From Flavobacteriaceae bacterium (lineage in GTDB: Bacteria > Bacteroidota > Bacteroidia > Flavobacteriales > Flavobacteriaceae): a stretch of DNA of 57,343 bases. Shown piece by piece: positions 1 through 7,586 of this stretch. The first letter of the stretch is position 1. Each line of letters opens with the position of its first letter. A program made the position numbers and the translations under genes. Below the pieces are notes generated by a model. The model searched no databases, was not told the DNA's origin, and saw only the letters and a list, made by a program, of their open reading frames with translations. The DNA lies in contig JABDMU010000074.1 in the NCBI GenBank assembly GCA_013001285.1, positions 1 through 57,343 of the forward strand, written 5' to 3'.

Positions 1-72
1 AGGATGATTGTTCAAATAGATTTTGGACGGAGTCCACCGAAGCCCTTGTTCCTCGCAATGAATGCATCCGTA

Positions 73-123
73 AAAAATAAAAAGCCCTACTTCGCTTCTC
101 GTAAACTCGAAGCTTCGTAGGGC
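73..123 (-). terminator. Rho-independent terminator of tmRNA
   Basis: On the minus strand, GCCCTAC (117-123) and GTAGGGC (84-90) pair around an imperfect GAAGC/CTTC-rich stem. A T-rich run follows (complement of 72-83). It lies directly downstream of the tmRNA 3' end, so it probably ends that transcript. The stem resembles the GAAGC-rich palindrome at 552-577. Confidence 0.75.
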
Positions 124-126
124 GTA

Positions 127-520
127 GGTGGAGCCGGAGAGAATCGAACTCTCGTCCAAACAAGCTACTAACAAGCTTTCTACACGTTTAGTTCTTATTT
201 AATTTTCGATCATAAGCTCACTAAGAACCGCATACTTATAACTTAGCTTCTTTAGTTTCAAATAGATAGCGAAGCAATACCTATTCTATGTTAACTTTTA
301 CGATGTCCCGAACAGAATGCCGTTAACCAAGGCCTTCAAGAGACATAAAGCTTTCCTACCTAGTAGGACGAGGCTTAAATCTTACTATAATTCAGATTAA
401 GCAGCTAAAGCGTAGTTATTCTCGCCGTTTAAAGTTTGACCTAGCCTTTTACGTGTATCAATGTCATTACACGACGTGCTTACCAATCAGTTCAACTTGC
501 TGTCAAAACCAGTCGACCCC
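127..520 (-). ncRNA. ssrA: transfer-messenger RNA (tmRNA)
   Basis: This RNA rescues stalled ribosomes by acting first as alanyl-tRNA and then as a short mRNA that tags the nascent protein for proteolysis. The 5' end GGGGTCG (520 downward) pairs with CGGCTCC at the 3' end. That gives a seven-pair acceptor stem including the G3-U70 pair recognised by alanyl-tRNA synthetase. The T-arm GAGAGTTCGATTCTC is present. The resume frame reads GENNYALAA followed by TAA (397-426), the standard flavobacterial tag. The length of 394 nt is normal. The genome encodes only ACC and then T at the 3' end, so the terminal A of CCA must be added after transcription. A hairpin terminator follows. A TACTTTG sequence at 534-540 could be a degenerate -7 box. 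Confidence 0.97.
397..426 (-). other. tmRNA proteolysis-tag reading frame (GENNYALAA)
   Basis: The codons GGC GAG AAT AAC TAC GCT TTA GCT GCT TAA lie inside the tmRNA. They encode G-E-N-N-Y-A-L-A-A, whose C-terminal ALAA is the degron read by ClpXP-type proteases. Confidence 0.95.
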
Positions 521-551
521 ATTAGTTTTATTTCAAAGTACTTATGGCGTT

Positions 552-577
552 CCCTCCTTCGCTAAAGCTTTGGAGGG
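552..577. repeat. GC-rich palindromic element upstream of tmRNA
   Basis: CCCTCC (552-557) and GGAGGG (572-577) enclose an AAGC/GCTT-rich centre. The same style of core (GAAGCTT, GCGAAG) occurs in the tmRNA terminator stem at 84-123. It may be a copy of a dispersed intergenic palindrome. The rest of 521-687 holds nothing else I can support. Confidence 0.4.
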
Positions 578-687
578 CCGCGCTTTCAGCCGTCGCTCTT
601 TTCAAGGAGCTTCACATAGGCTTCAATCGCTAACGCGTTCTCAAGGTCACTAAAGTGACATTGAGCAAATGCAAAGTTATCAATTTC

Positions 688-719
688 TTTGCAAATTGGC
701 TTTAATCCGCTTATTTTCG
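688..719 (+). promoter_or_regulatory. Bacteroidota-type promoter
   Basis: TTTG at 688-691 is separated by 20 bp from TATTTTCG at 712-719, which matches TAnnTTTG except for one base. Transcription would start near 725. This rules out the upstream ATG at 689 and supports the start at 746 for the oxidoreductase. Confidence 0.6.
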
Positions 720-745
720 TGCAAAATTTATACCAACTTTTTTAT

Positions 746-1948
746 ATGAAGTTCGCCCTTATTAAAGAACGTAAAAACCCGCCAGATCGCCGTGTTGTGC
801 TTTCACCAGAAGCCTGTCAAAAGGTCATTTCAAAATTTCCAGACGCCGAAATTCTTGTAGAACCTTCAAACATTCGTGTTTTTAAAGACGAACATTATAT
901 AAAACTGGGATTGGATGTGCAAGAAGATATTTCAGATGCCGACGTGATGCTTGGTGTAAAAGAAGTACCTGTTGATGCACTCATTCCAAATAAAAAATAC
1001 TTTTTCTTTAGCCATACTATTAAAAAGCAACTCTATAATCGCAAATTACTCCAGGCCATGCTCACTAAAAATATCGATTTTTATGATCATGAAACCATCG
1101 TCAATTCTGAAGGTTTTCGCCTCATCGGTTTCGGATATTATGCTGGATTAGTTGGGGCCTATAATGGATTTCGAGCCCTAGGTTTGCGTGATGATCTTTT
1201 TGAATTGCCCAAAGTAGAGACCCTTGCAAATTTGGATGCCGTAAAGCTAGAGTTAGATAAAATTGAAATACCTAAGATGAATATCCTATTGTCAGGCACT
1301 GGTAAAGTTGCTCGTGGCGCAAAGGAGATCCTCGACCATTTAAAAATTAAGGAAGTCAACGACGCGCTTTACCTTACTTCAAATTTTAATGAGCCTGTTT
1401 ATTGTATTGTTGATGTCATGGAATACAACAAACGGATGGATGGACAGGTCGGTAATAAATATGAGTTTTATAAAGATCCTTCAGGCTATGAAAGTAATTT
1501 TATGCCTTATGCCAAGCAAACTGATATGTTTATAACAGGTCATTTTTATGGTACTGGTGCTCCCTATTTATTTACACGTGAAGATGCCAAACACCCTGAT
1601 TTTAAAATAAATTTAATTGCCGATATCAGTTGCGATATCGATGGACCCATAGCGTCGACGCTAAGAGCATCAACCATTGCCCACCCTTTTTACGGCTATG
1701 ATCCAAAAACCGAAAAAGAAGTCGCCTTTAATGCTCCAGGTGCTATTACTGTTATGGCTGTCGATAATTTGCCTTGTGAACTACCGGATAATGCAAGTCG
1801 CGGATTCGGATATATGTTTCTGGAACATGTTATTCCTGCTTTTTTTAATGGGGATAAAGATGGTGTTTTAGAACGTGCGAAGATCACTGAAAATGGCAAA
1901 CTGACAGAACGGTTCGCGTATTTACAAGATTATGTTGAAGGTAAATAA
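746..1948 (+). CDS. NAD(P)-dependent oxidoreductase, alanine dehydrogenase/PNT family (saccharopine dehydrogenase-like)
   Basis: The 400-residue protein begins MKFALIKERKNPPDRRV, the N-terminal signature of the AlaDH/PNT/saccharopine dehydrogenase (lysine-forming) superfamily. A nucleotide-binding loop with GTGKVARG sits near residue 182, so it should bind NAD(P). The substrate cannot be read from the sequence; saccharopine or another amino-acid-derived imine is plausible from family membership. The frame is open upstream to an ATG at 689, but a promoter at 688-719 and the conserved start of the family favour 746. It is cytoplasmic, monocistronic in appearance, and converges on the VOC gene with only 3 bp between stop codons. 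Confidence 0.8.
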   Translation: MKFALIKERKNPPDRRVVLSPEACQKVISKFPDAEILVEPSNIRVFKDEHYIKLGLDVQEDISDADVMLGVKEVPVDALIPNKKYFFFSHTIKKQLYNRKLLQAMLTKNIDFYDHETIVNSEGFRLIGFGYYAGLVGAYNGFRALGLRDDLFELPKVETLANLDAVKLELDKIEIPKMNILLSGTGKVARGAKEILDHLKIKEVNDALYLTSNFNEPVYCIVDVMEYNKRMDGQVGNKYEFYKDPSGYESNFMPYAKQTDMFITGHFYGTGAPYLFTREDAKHPDFKINLIADISCDIDGPIASTLRASTIAHPFYGYDPKTEKEVAFNAPGAITVMAVDNLPCELPDNASRGFGYMFLEHVIPAFFNGDKDGVLERAKITENGKLTERFAYLQDYVEGK

Positions 1949-1951
1949 TGA

Positions 1952-2317
1952 TCAGTCGACGTCAGTAACAAAAAAAATAGCATTCTTATTTAGATCATAA
2001 AGTCCAAATTCATGGGTTCCCCAAGGGGTATTCATAATAAGTTTTTCCTTAGAAATAGAACCCCGATCGAGCATTTCTTCAAAAATGTGCTGAATATCAT
2101 CAACAACTATTTTAATAACAGATCCGCCTAAAAGAGGATCGTCTTTGGTGTTTGCGTGCCATTGTAGGTGAATCCACTGATTGTCGCGATGCAGAACCGC
2201 ATAAGCTTCTTGTCCCATATTATATTTGAATCCTAGGTATTTCTCGTACCATGCGATATCTCTTTTGATATCATTGGAAGGGAGAACTGGTGTAAGATGT
2301 TTTAGTTGAGTTGACAT
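1952..2317 (-). CDS. VOC superfamily (glyoxalase/bleomycin-resistance-like) protein
   Basis: The 121-residue protein is the length of a single vicinal-oxygen-chelate domain. It begins with LTPVLPSNDIKRDIAWYEKYLGFK, the usual first beta-strand and helix with the WY..LGF motif. It continues with a second half containing VDDI and ends in FGLYDLNKNAIFF, the D.(N)....F motif that closes the metal-site half. Metal-ligand candidates are His/Glu residues such as the Glu of HEFGLYD. The substrate is unknown: such proteins include lyases, dioxygenases and drug-binding proteins. It heads a leftward group of small genes. Confidence 0.8.
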   Translation of the reverse strand: MSTQLKHLTPVLPSNDIKRDIAWYEKYLGFKYNMGQEAYAVLHRDNQWIHLQWHANTKDDPLLGGSVIKIVVDDIQHIFEEMLDRGSISKEKLIMNTPWGTHEFGLYDLNKNAIFFVTDVD

Positions 2318-2320
2318 TCA

Positions 2321-2449
2321 CTAGAGTTCTTCATTAGAATTGTCTTCCTTATTTTCTTTTTTCATTTTGATATACCCTGTGACGAGTCGCACGCCTAATC
2401 TTGCAAAAAGGATAATGGCAATAACCATGACAATATCAAAACCGTTCAT
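2321..2449 (-). CDS. Small single-pass membrane protein (42 aa)
   Basis: The reading frame starts at the ATG complementary to 2447-2449 and encodes 42 residues. A hydrophobic helix (FDIVMVIAIILFARLGV) covers residues 4-20, followed by a charged Lys/Glu/Asn tail. The A-rich GAAGAAG just upstream of the ATG is a plausible initiation context. It lies 16 bp downstream of the coiled-coil gene at 2466 and 3 bp before the VOC gene, so the three may be co-transcribed. I recognise no family; the membrane segment and tight spacing suggest a real gene rather than a chance ORF. Confidence 0.5.
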   Translation of the reverse strand: MNGFDIVMVIAIILFARLGVRLVTGYIKMKKENKEDNSNEEL

Positions 2450-2465
2450 TTCTTCTTCAAATTAA

Positions 2466-2657
2466 TTATCCCATCTTACCGTCACCATCAATATCTTTCT
2501 CCAAATGCATTTCTAGAGCGACTAATGTTTTTTTTAATAGGTTTCTTGTCTTTTGTAGTTCGGTTTCGAGTATTTTCACCCGATCTTCAAGGCTATTCGC
2601 TTGTTCTTGTTGCTTGTCTAATTCGTCTTGCTGTAATAAATCCCAAAATATGCCCAT
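2466..2657 (-). CDS. Small coiled-coil protein with a C-terminal EF-hand-like loop (63 aa)
   Basis: The protein begins MGIFWDLLQQDELDKQQEQ, continues as a heptad-rich helix (LEDRVKILETELQKTRNLLK) and ends DIDGDGKMG, which resembles half of a calcium-binding EF-hand loop (DxDxDG). No signal peptide or membrane segment is visible, so it is probably cytoplasmic. It is upstream of the 42-residue membrane protein in the same direction. Function is unknown; a scaffold or adaptor would fit, but that is a guess from shape alone. Confidence 0.6.
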   Translation of the reverse strand: MGIFWDLLQQDELDKQQEQANSLEDRVKILETELQKTRNLLKKTLVALEMHLEKDIDGDGKMG

Positions 2658-2702
2658 AATTATTGATTTTATACTGTATTAGTCAGAATATGTGAAGCTT
2701 TG

Positions 2703-3077
2703 TTACTTGGGTTCAACAATAAGATACACCGAAGTGCTATCCCCAATATTTTCTACCTGATGCCATTTAATAGACTCATTATAAAATGAAAATCCTGTAG
2801 GAATATCGACTTCTCTAACGCCCTCGTCGTCTTCAATCTTCATTTTCCCTCCAACTAAGGTATATCCAAAATGCCGAGGATGGAAATGTTTTTCATGACC
2901 CACACCAGGAGGGAAGGTACATTTTAAAACCCGCACATGTTCATTTTCTTCTAAAACTTCACATACTTTTTTACCTTCCCATCCGGCTTCAAGCGGATCG
3001 GGAAGTTTATTTTTTGGTCCACATCCAAACAAAATAACGACGAGGGTAGCAAAAATGAAATAATAAATAGACTTCAT
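2703..3077 (-). CDS. Cupin-domain lipoprotein
   Basis: The 124-residue protein has a lipoprotein signal peptide ending LFGC (Cys19), so it should be anchored in the cell envelope. The rest is a single cupin barrel with the first metal motif in HEKHFHPRHFGYTLVGG (His-x-His-type ligands) and the second in the segment ending IKWHQVEN. Such proteins bind a metal and a small ligand and may be enzymes or sensors. A degenerate -7 element (TATTTTCG on the minus strand) lies about 20 bp before the ATG. It appears to be monocistronic. Confidence 0.75.
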   Translation of the reverse strand: MKSIYYFIFATLVVILFGCGPKNKLPDPLEAGWEGKKVCEVLEENEHVRVLKCTFPPGVGHEKHFHPRHFGYTLVGGKMKIEDDEGVREVDIPTGFSFYNESIKWHQVENIGDSTSVYLIVEPK

Positions 3078-3128
3078 AAGAGTTGTACTTTAAGATACGA
3101 AAATACTGGTATATAAATTAATTCGTTG

Positions 3129-4544
3129 TTAAAATTGAAAATAGATAAATTGTTCACCACTTCCCTGAGAAATACAGATCAAAAAGAACATCATTGCCCA
3201 AAGTAGGCCTAAGACATAAGGCGATACATGGTTTGCCTTTTCTTTCATTGATGAATCTCTCATGTACCAATGGCAAAGAAATGTAAGTGTAATTACCACA
3301 AGCACTTTAATTATATCAAAGTTGTCTAATATTTTTTGTCCTTCAGGATTTAAAAACAGCATTGATTTGATCATGTTCCAAGCATCGGTAAAGCTTGTGG
3401 CCCGAAAAAACACCCAGGTAATGTTCACGCAAGTATAGGTTAATAATGCTAGGAAAATCCCATTTTTAGCATTGATTTCAAATGGCAAATATTTGCGTTG
3501 CAGTCTTTCTAGTATGAGATAAGTGCCATGCAATCCACCCCATACAACGAAGGTCCATGCCGCACCATGCCAAAGTCCACCCAAAAGCATGGTTAGCATT
3601 AATGCAACATACATTCTTGTGATGCCATGACGATTTCCACCAAGAGGAATATATAAATAGTCTTTTAACCAGCTTGACAACGATATATGCCAGCGTTTCC
3701 AAAGATCGGAAAAGCCAAGTGAAGCATAAGGGTATCTGAAGTTATCGGGTAAGATTATACCCAGCATCAAGGCAATTCCTATGGCGCAAGTTGAGTATCC
3801 TGCAAAATCAAAGAAAATCTGCCCTGAAAATGCCAAGGTCCCTGTCCATGAGTCCAGGACATGCATGATCTTACCAGAATCAAATATATCGTCTGAAGTA
3901 GATGCAAGTAAAGTATCGGCCAAAACCACTTTTTGGAACAATCCTGCAGTCAAAAGAAACGTCCCCCAAATGAATTGATTAAGAGTGGCCTTTTTGGGTT
4001 CGTAAAATTGGCTGATGAGTTCCTTTGCCCGAACAATTGGTCCAGCAACCAATTGTGGAAAGAATGTCACATATAATGCAAAATCTAAAAAGGTGTTTGC
4101 TGGTTTTATTTTTCGCCTGTAAATGTCAATGGTATATGACATGGTCTGAAACGTGTAAAATGATATTCCCATCGGCAAAATGATATCCATGGGCTGGGCT
4201 TGAAATTCTACACCAATTGAATTCATCAAAGCGGTAAAATTTTCTAATAGAAAATCACCATATTTAAAAAAGGCCAGAAATCCGAGATTGACAAACAAAC
4301 TCAGTAATAACCACATTTTTCGCTGGCGTTCTCCTTGGACTTCCATTAATTTTTTTCCAGCAGTCCAATCGACAATGGTTGAGATCCATAATAAAATAAC
4401 AAGGGGCGGATTCCAGAGCCCATAAAAAACATAACTAGCAAAAAGGAGCATCCTTTTTTTATTGGTCCAGTTAAAAATTTTGCTGTAATAAAGAATTAAT
4501 ACAACGGCCAAAAAAACGACAAAACTTAGCGAATTAAATAACAT
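3129..4544 (-). CDS. MBOAT-family O-acyltransferase (AlgI/DltB-like)
   Basis: The 471-residue polytopic membrane protein matches the AlgI/DltB branch of membrane-bound O-acyltransferases. Diagnostic stretches are PMGISFYTFQTMSY, FFPQLVAGPIVR, the LWKRWHIS motif (His286) and GLWHGAAWTFVVWGGLHG with the catalytic-type His326. These proteins carry acyl groups across the inner membrane to modify exported polysaccharides such as alginate or teichoic acid. The gene is 2 bp downstream of an SGNH-like gene, the usual partner in such systems. The acceptor glycan is not identifiable here. Confidence 0.9.
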   Translation of the reverse strand: MLFNSLSFVVFLAVVLILYYSKIFNWTNKKRMLLFASYVFYGLWNPPLVILLWISTIVDWTAGKKLMEVQGERQRKMWLLLSLFVNLGFLAFFKYGDFLLENFTALMNSIGVEFQAQPMDIILPMGISFYTFQTMSYTIDIYRRKIKPANTFLDFALYVTFFPQLVAGPIVRAKELISQFYEPKKATLNQFIWGTFLLTAGLFQKVVLADTLLASTSDDIFDSGKIMHVLDSWTGTLAFSGQIFFDFAGYSTCAIGIALMLGIILPDNFRYPYASLGFSDLWKRWHISLSSWLKDYLYIPLGGNRHGITRMYVALMLTMLLGGLWHGAAWTFVVWGGLHGTYLILERLQRKYLPFEINAKNGIFLALLTYTCVNITWVFFRATSFTDAWNMIKSMLFLNPEGQKILDNFDIIKVLVVITLTFLCHWYMRDSSMKEKANHVSPYVLGLLWAMMFFLICISQGSGEQFIYFQF

Positions 4545-4546
4545 AT

Positions 4547-5584
4547 CTAGTTGGTTTTTTTGTTAGGAATTGCGTTATCCTTTAGGATTATATTTACAAA
4601 GTCTTTGGTAAATCTATCAGCATCAGACGCAGATAAATGGGACCATTCAGGACAATTATAACCCGTCAATTGTTCGTAATCTTGAAAATGATAGGCATGA
4701 GCTTTCGCCGAATCGGCGAGGACATCAAATAGAGTTGCTCTTGGCAGAAATTTGGTTTCACCATCTAAAACACCACCACTTGAAGGGCATCGTAGAAGAA
4801 TCAAGTTGCCCCCACGTTCCTGAAATTTCTTGGCGTCTTTGAGGAAATAGCCCATAGTGCCTTTTACATCGGGTGGAGGCCCACCACTAGACATGATAAA
4901 AACCCATGCCCGAATTATGGTATTGGCGAAAGCTGTATCGGTCTCTGTTCGCTTTAGCATTCTCATGTTTCTATCGATATCAATCTCACCAAATTGATAA
5001 AATGGCGGATAGCCTTTTGGAATACGGTCACTAATTTGAACATTTTCCAATAAGGTTTTAAGATCCTTATCATCATCAGTCGATTCCTCTTCAGCAGAAA
5101 TAAAAACCAGATTTTTTTGTAATGGTAAGGAGATCCTGTGATTCAGCTTTTCAGCATAAGTTTGATCATAATAATGATCGACCTTAGATTGAGGCCGTTT
5201 CCAAGGATCGGCTTCAGGAAACAATGTTGAAAAAAATAATCCAGGTGTAACGCCAACTAGAATTGTTCCGCTAAAGTCAGTGTTTTCAACCAGATCATGG
5301 AATATTGGAAGCGGAGAGGATCCGACAGATGCCAATTGGATTGGTCGAATACCTGTTAAGCCTTCCCAAACATCCAATTGGATATCAAATAATACTCGTG
5401 ATGATCCAGTAAGGATCACGTCTTGATCTGTTAATGTATTGACTTTATGTCTTTGTACAACCCAAAGATCTTTATTGTCATCAATACTTGGAGCGTAGCC
5501 TTTTGATCGCCAGTTTGTTTCCCAAACAATTAGGCTTATTACAGAGATTAGAACTGCTGTAAACAGTGATATTTTTAGTTTCAT
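4547..5584 (-). CDS. Membrane-anchored SGNH-hydrolase-like partner of the O-acyltransferase
   Basis: The 345-residue protein has one N-terminal hydrophobic segment (residues 4-20) and a presumably periplasmic domain. ILTGSSRVLFD (residues 57-67) resembles the GDS-type nucleophile block of SGNH hydrolases, and PEWSHLSASDADRF near the C terminus resembles the His-containing block (the HLS of AlgX/DltD-type proteins). I infer that it completes acyl transfer to a polysaccharide on the outer side of the membrane together with the MBOAT gene 2 bp downstream. Sequence similarity to known members is weak, so the assignment rests on motif order and context. Confidence 0.6.
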   Translation of the reverse strand: MKLKISLFTAVLISVISLIVWETNWRSKGYAPSIDDNKDLWVVQRHKVNTLTDQDVILTGSSRVLFDIQLDVWEGLTGIRPIQLASVGSSPLPIFHDLVENTDFSGTILVGVTPGLFFSTLFPEADPWKRPQSKVDHYYDQTYAEKLNHRISLPLQKNLVFISAEEESTDDDKDLKTLLENVQISDRIPKGYPPFYQFGEIDIDRNMRMLKRTETDTAFANTIIRAWVFIMSSGGPPPDVKGTMGYFLKDAKKFQERGGNLILLRCPSSGGVLDGETKFLPRATLFDVLADSAKAHAYHFQDYEQLTGYNCPEWSHLSASDADRFTKDFVNIILKDNAIPNKKTN

Positions 5585-5906
5585 TTATTGAATTATGGTT
5601 GGTTCGCAAGATTGTAATTGAATAAATATTCATTCTAAAAAATTAGCTTGAATTAGGAATAATTATTGAAATAGGATATTTAGAAATCGAAGTAGTATCT
5701 AAAAAAGGAATACATTCCATGTTTTTTTTGCCTTAAATGATTAATTATTATAGATAAGACTTAGGGAAATGTTGATAACAATATAAGAAATATATTAATA
5801 ATTATATCGGAGAAATAGGACATGATTTAAAAATTGAACCTTGACTTGCACGCTAATTATTTAGAATTTAGTAGTTAATTGATTTTATAATACTTTCAAA
5901 CAAATA
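5585..5906. other. AT-rich intergenic region
   Basis: This 322-bp gap between two leftward genes is extremely AT-rich. I see no ORF, RNA or clear TAnnTTTG box. Only a short GGAAT-AC-ATTCC inverted repeat near 5711-5722, flanked by A and T runs, could serve as a weak terminator. Confidence 0.4.
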
Positions 5907-6419
5907 TTACATATTTACAAAAACATAACCTGCTAATTCATTACCTCTTAAATCAATTTCCTTTTCATTCAATAGGATGCCATGTTCTACATAAGCTTTT
6001 AAATTAGTCAACCAAAAAGTCCAGCCGTTACTACAGCCAAAATGAAGTTTGAATTTATGTTCCTCATCTTCTGGAATATCATATTGGATTAACTTTACCA
6101 GGACGACTTCCCCTCGCTCTTCTAAACTAACGGATACTTTGGATACATCGAAAGTAAAGACAATATAATCCTTTCCATTTGCCTCGAGGATAGATCCATT
6201 TTCGGCATGATCCCAATTATGCCAACCCCAGGTATATGTATCTCCTTTTTGGAAGCCCTCGTTCTGTTCTCTTTTTTCATTTTGAGAATTATAAAATTCA
6301 GCTTTCTTTAAGAACCAGGAAGTGAGTCCATTTTCTGTTGACCAAAGTTTATAAAGATGACCTAATTCACCATGAATATAAATTTGCCTTTCAAAACAAT
6401 GCCATTGCAATTCTTTCAT
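5907..6419 (-). CDS. START-like/SRPBCC-domain protein
   Basis: The 170-residue protein has the helix-grip pattern of the START/SRPBCC superfamily: an N-terminal strand, the helix region LYKLWSTENGLTSWFLKKAE, a W-rich GDTYTWGWHNWDH strand and a C-terminal long helix with FGCSNGWTFWLTNLKAYVEHG. Members bind hydrophobic ligands or act as AHA1-like factors. Its start codon abuts the stop of the upstream Rieske oxygenase gene, so the two are almost surely translated from one mRNA. It may handle a lipid-like substrate or product of that oxygenase, which is inference from position. Confidence 0.75.
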   Translation of the reverse strand: MKELQWHCFERQIYIHGELGHLYKLWSTENGLTSWFLKKAEFYNSQNEKREQNEGFQKGDTYTWGWHNWDHAENGSILEANGKDYIVFTFDVSKVSVSLEERGEVVLVKLIQYDIPEDEEHKFKLHFGCSNGWTFWLTNLKAYVEHGILLNEKEIDLRGNELAGYVFVNM

Positions 6420-7505
6420 TTATTTTAAATACTTAGCAAGCAATCCGTGAAAATGATGCACCCCTTTTTCTCGTGTAGGGGAGAAACGACCTGTATTATA
6501 AAATCGAGATTGCACCCCTTTATGCACGCCTTCAACAACAAATTCATCTTCCCGTTCAACTTTATCTAAAAGCGCACCAGCACCTTTTCCCAATTTGGTC
6601 TCATCATGGATATATGTCAGGAATGACACCTTGGTTTTATTTAAACTTATAGGTTTAACAACATTAATAGATAATCCCCATGGATAAAAATTAAACATCA
6701 TATTTGGAAACACCCAGTAGTAATAGGCACCAATATTTTTGCCATGATCAATATGATATTCAGGTAGATCGAAAACTTCCTCCCCATCATTTGCATAGCC
6801 AATTTGTAAGGATGCATGTTCATAGAGCTCAGTGGAATAATTGCCATAATCTAAGACGCTATTCAGATCTTGATGTACAAATGGAATGTGAAATCCCTCT
6901 AGATAGTTATCACAATAAAGGGCCCAATGACAATTTACCAAATAGTCCTTACTTAAACTATCGCTATACTTAAACTGATGCATAGGTAAAAATCCAATGC
7001 GTTCAGTCATGACACTTAAGACCTCATCAAAATCGAATGCAGGATTTAATCCTACAAAAACCAAGGGTCCTAAAACTCGAACCACAAACTCCCGTAGATC
7101 ATCACAAGGTCGAGGAAAATTTTTAGCCTCCTCAAATTCAGGCATCGATTTAAAAGCGCCATTTAGTCCGTAACGCCTTCCGTGATACATGCACACTAAA
7201 TTTTTTGCAGGACCTGGATTATTAACAACTATATTTCCCCGATGTGTGCAAACATTGCTAAAACATCTTATGGTATCGTCCTTATCACGGCTTAAAACCA
7301 AAGGTTCTGTCACGTAATCATCAAGCAAAATAAATGGGTGAACCGTTTCGGTGAAGGGCACCAAGTTTTCGTCGCCAATCCATTGCCAAGTACGTAAAAA
7401 GACCTTTTCTTTAATGTCCTGAAAGACTTCTTCGCTTCTGTAAAATTCTGCGGGAAGTGTTTCAGCTTCTCTTATATCTGGATTGATCTCAAATTTTTTA
7501 CTCAT
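6420..7505 (-). CDS. Rieske non-heme iron oxygenase, alpha subunit
   Basis: The 361-residue protein has a Rieske [2Fe-2S] motif C-T-H (86-88) and C-M-Y-H (105-108). A mononuclear iron motif follows: D-N-Y-L-E-G-F-H-I-P-F-V-H with His206 and His211 and Asp199 as the usual bridging acid. This is the full aromatic-ring-hydroxylating or choline-monooxygenase-like alpha subunit, which uses O2 and electrons from a reductase. No beta subunit, ferredoxin or reductase lies nearby, which fits the single-subunit branch that acts on quaternary amines or lipids. It is co-transcribed with the START-like gene. The substrate is unknown. Confidence 0.88.
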   Translation of the reverse strand: MSKKFEINPDIREAETLPAEFYRSEEVFQDIKEKVFLRTWQWIGDENLVPFTETVHPFILLDDYVTEPLVLSRDKDDTIRCFSNVCTHRGNIVVNNPGPAKNLVCMYHGRRYGLNGAFKSMPEFEEAKNFPRPCDDLREFVVRVLGPLVFVGLNPAFDFDEVLSVMTERIGFLPMHQFKYSDSLSKDYLVNCHWALYCDNYLEGFHIPFVHQDLNSVLDYGNYSTELYEHASLQIGYANDGEEVFDLPEYHIDHGKNIGAYYYWVFPNMMFNFYPWGLSINVVKPISLNKTKVSFLTYIHDETKLGKGAGALLDKVEREDEFVVEGVHKGVQSRFYNTGRFSPTREKGVHHFHGLLAKYLK

Positions 7506-7586
7506 TGATGGTTTTTTATAAAGTTAAAAATTACGTCAATTACTCCAAATCTACAAATAGCTTTAGTCTTAACTTGTTGAAACAAA

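Noticed and set aside
453-653. 66-residue open frame on the plus strand beside tmRNA
   Set aside because: It is antisense to the tmRNA 5' part and runs through the palindromic element; no start context or protein-like composition supports it.
689-745. Upstream ATG start for the AlaDH/PNT-type oxidoreductase
   Set aside because: This ATG overlaps the predicted -33 box, and the family N terminus begins at 746.
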